A stretch of 6,375 bases of DNA from NCBI GenBank assembly GCA_030149025.1, contig JASBSH010000147.1, positions 1 through 6,375 on the forward strand, read 5' to 3'. Shown in pieces: positions 5,096 to 6,375 of this stretch. The stretch's first letter is position 1. Each line of letters opens with the position of its first letter. Position numbers and translations under genes: made by a program. The notes under the pieces are model-generated. The model had not been told where the DNA came from. It worked only from the letters and a program-made list of their open reading frames with translations, and did not search any database. Origin of the DNA: Actinomycetales bacterium (lineage in GTDB: Bacteria > Actinomycetota > Actinomycetes > Actinomycetales > BWSM-131).

Positions 5096-6085
5096 ATGCC
5101 TGCAACCCCGATCTCCATCCTTGATCTTGCCCAAATCGGACCCGGCGGGAGCGCGGCCGACAGCTTCCGGGCCAGTGTCGAGATCGCGCAGCTCGCGGAG
5201 CGCAGCGGCTATCACCGGGTCTGGTACGCAGAGCACCACAGCATGCCCACCATCGCCTCGTCGGCCACCAGCGTGCTCATCGCACACGTGGCCGCGCACA
5301 CCGAGACGATCCGCCTCGGCGCTGGTGGTGTGATGCTGCCCAACCACTCCCCGCTGGTGATCGCCGAGCAGTTCGGCACCCTGGCGACACTGCACCCCGG
5401 CCGGATCGACCTCGGCCTGGGGCGAGCACCGGGCAGTGACCAGAACACGATGCGCGCCCTGCGCCGCGACCCCATGTCGGCCGATGCCTTCCCTCGCGAC
5501 GTCCAGGAGCTGCAGGGTTACCTCACCGGCAGGTCGCTGATCCCCGGCGTCGACGCCATCCCGGGCAAGGGCACCAACGTGCCGCTCTACATCCTCGGGT
5601 CCTCCCTCTTCGGCGCGAAGCTCGCCGCCGCGCTGGGACTGCCCTATGCCTTCGCCTCGCACTTCGCACCCCAGGCGCTGGTCGATGCCGTCGCCACCTA
5701 CCGGCGTGAGTTCCAGCCCTCCGAGCAGCTGGCCGAACCCTGGGTCATCGCCGGCGTCAACGTCGTGGCCGCCGACACCACCGAGCAAGCCCAGGCACTG
5801 CTGCGGGAATCGCAGCGCCTGCGAGTCAGCCAACTGGTCGGCCGCGGACGCACCTTCACCGACGACGAAGCCGACGCCATCCTCGACTCGCCGTCGGGGA
5901 TGCAGATCAAGCAGATGAGTCACTACACCGCGGTCGGCACCCCGGACGAAGTGCGCGCCTACCTCGACGAGTTCGTCGTCCACGCCGACGCCGACGAGCT
6001 GATCGTCGCCTCGATGGCCCGCAGCACCGAGGCGACGCTGCGCTCCTTCGAGCTGCTGGCCAAGGTCGCCGACCTAGCCGGCTGA
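5096..6085 (+). CDS. Luciferase-like (LLM) flavin-dependent monooxygenase, MsnO8-type
   Basis: The 329-residue product belongs to the bacterial luciferase-like superfamily, which uses reduced FMN or F420 as a cosubstrate in a TIM-barrel. Family landmarks in order are ISILDLAQIG at the first strand (6-15), the RVWYAEHHSMPTIASSA block (41-57), IRLGAGGVMLPNHSPLVIAEQF (72-93, given in part), LHPGRIDLGLGRAPGSD (99-115) and VPLYILGSS (162-170). The C-terminal part has HYTAVGTPDEVRAYL and ELIVAS. These fit the luciferase family oxidoreductase group 1 (MsnO8) subgroup, whose usual length is about 330-340. ATG 5096 is chosen because family proteins begin a few residues before ISILDL. The in-frame ATG 5012 would add 28 Arg/Gly-rich residues with no family match. 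No good Shine-Dalgarno sequence precedes either. Substrate unknown. The 95-base gap after the TA pair holds nothing I recognise. Confidence 0.9.
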   Translation: MPATPISILDLAQIGPGGSAADSFRASVEIAQLAERSGYHRVWYAEHHSMPTIASSATSVLIAHVAAHTETIRLGAGGVMLPNHSPLVIAEQFGTLATLHPGRIDLGLGRAPGSDQNTMRALRRDPMSADAFPRDVQELQGYLTGRSLIPGVDAIPGKGTNVPLYILGSSLFGAKLAAALGLPYAFASHFAPQALVDAVATYRREFQPSEQLAEPWVIAGVNVVAADTTEQAQALLRESQRLRVSQLVGRGRTFTDDEADAILDSPSGMQIKQMSHYTAVGTPDEVRAYLDEFVVHADADELIVASMARSTEATLRSFELLAKVADLAG

Positions 6086-6137
6086 CAGGACCACGGGGAC
6101 GTCGACACGCACGTCAGTCAGGTCGCCACGACACCCA

Positions 6138-6151
6138 GGGCTGCCGAGCCC
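6138..6151. other. Short hairpin downstream of the LLM gene
   Basis: GGGCT (6138-6142) and AGCCC (6147-6151) pair around a GCCG loop, 53 bases after the LLM stop and just before the larger palindrome. There is no T-run. Alone or with the following 17-bp palindrome it may terminate LLM transcription. Confidence 0.3.
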
Positions 6152-6158
6152 CGCACAG

Positions 6159-6223
6159 ACCGCGACGTTCTGCAGCGCCCAAACGCCTTCCTGAGCACGA
6201 GCGGCCCTGCAGAACGTCGCGGT
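6159..6223. repeat. 65-bp palindromic element with perfect 17-bp inverted arms (copy 2 of dispersed repeat)
   Basis: ACCGCGACGTTCTGCAG (6159-6175) and CTGCAGAACGTCGCGGT (6207-6223) are exact reverse complements separated by a 31-base loop. GCC 6177-6179 and GGC 6203-6205 add three more pairs after one mismatch. The loop plus right arm, and 3 bases beyond (6190-6226), match 4309-4345 at 31 of 37 positions, so this is a repeated element and not a one-off hairpin. No T-tract follows. It could be a REP- or MITE-like non-autonomous element or a bidirectional terminator module. No transposase is in the window. The 290 bases after the LLM stop otherwise contain no convincing gene; a short frame-1 reading ending in ADHLHLARFVDE at TAA 6307-6309 is too short to assign. 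Confidence 0.8.
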
Positions 6224-6375
6224 GTCCATCGGGACGTCCTCCGGCGGGATCAGACGCCCACTGGTTCGACGCCGACCACCTGCACCTCGCCCGATTCGTC
6301 GACGAGTAACGCGGCTCAGATCCGCGCGTGCCGTACGCCCGCAGCCAACCCGCACAATGCCGGAGGCGCCTCGCA

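Noticed and set aside
4907..5983. Long minus-strand open frame opposite the LLM gene
   Set aside because: It is a GC-driven antisense shadow. The + strand has clear luciferase-family motifs throughout, while the minus translation is Gly/Arg/Asp-rich with no recognisable motif.
6096..6238. GGGACGTC at 6096-6103 and 6231-6238 as target-site duplication around a mobile element
   Set aside because: The 8-bp direct repeats flank the palindrome loosely, with different distances to each arm, and the sequence is GC-rich. This is not enough to define element ends.
6074..6355. Minus-strand 93-codon open frame at the right edge
   Set aside because: It covers the palindromic element and has no family motif or ribosome binding site. 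Part of its translation (TATFCRAARAQ) resembles the reverse translation of the 4309-4345 repeat copy, which follows from the DNA repeat and does not show a protein family.
1..6375. CRISPR arrays, tRNA or rRNA genes, phage or transposase genes
   Set aside because: No regularly spaced repeats, no tRNA cloverleaf or CCA end, and no transposase or integrase motifs were seen on either strand.

Overview
The base composition (hand counts of about 70% G+C in the larger genes), the strong G/C third-position bias, the use of GTG starts and the DUF222/13E12-type HNH gene all point to a high-GC actinomycete chromosome. I cannot assign a genus from this window alone. All supported genes lie on the + strand.

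Layout from left to right. Positions 2-694 hold the 3' end of a DUF222/HNH endonuclease-like gene cut by the window edge. Positions 827-2518 hold one FAD-dependent aromatic-ring monooxygenase (PheA/TfdB type) that is split by an in-frame TAA at 2093-2095. The FAD and substrate domains lie before this stop, and the thioredoxin-like C-terminal domain continues after it in the same frame. Positions 2592-3158 encode a small dihydrofolate reductase/RibD-C-like reductase with a good ribosome binding site. After a GC-rich gap with an 11-bp hairpin comes a well-formed promoter (TTGAAC-N18-TAGCCT). It is embedded in a large inverted repeat that looks like a repressor operator, and it is followed by a 15-nt tandem repeat in the leader of an AzoR-like FMN quinone/azo reductase (3369-4010). 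A strong intrinsic terminator (4067-4104) closes that gene.

Positions 4107-4393 hold debris: the C-terminal end of a decayed alpha/beta hydrolase, one partial copy of a dispersed repeat, and a promoter with a small palindrome over its -10. That promoter appears to drive a leaderless two-gene toxin-antitoxin-like operon (4394-5000). It consists of a BrnT/DUF4258-like small protein followed by an overlapping ribbon-helix-helix protein. Its G+C is lower than that of its neighbours. Positions 5096-6085 encode a luciferase-like flavin monooxygenase of the MsnO8 type. The last 290 bases contain no convincing gene. They carry a 65-bp element with perfect 17-bp inverted arms, whose right half matches the partial copy at 4309-4345.

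Functionally the window is an accessory stretch. It has four separate flavin or nicotinamide redox enzymes of unknown substrate (one probably broken), which is typical of xenobiotic or quinone handling, interleaved with a TA-like module, a pseudogene and a dispersed palindromic repeat. Only the TA pair shows real operon coupling. The redox genes appear to be separate transcription units. I see no clear new multi-gene system. The most interesting items are the palindromic repeat family, the leaderless TA-like pair, the azoreductase operator and the interrupted monooxygenase.
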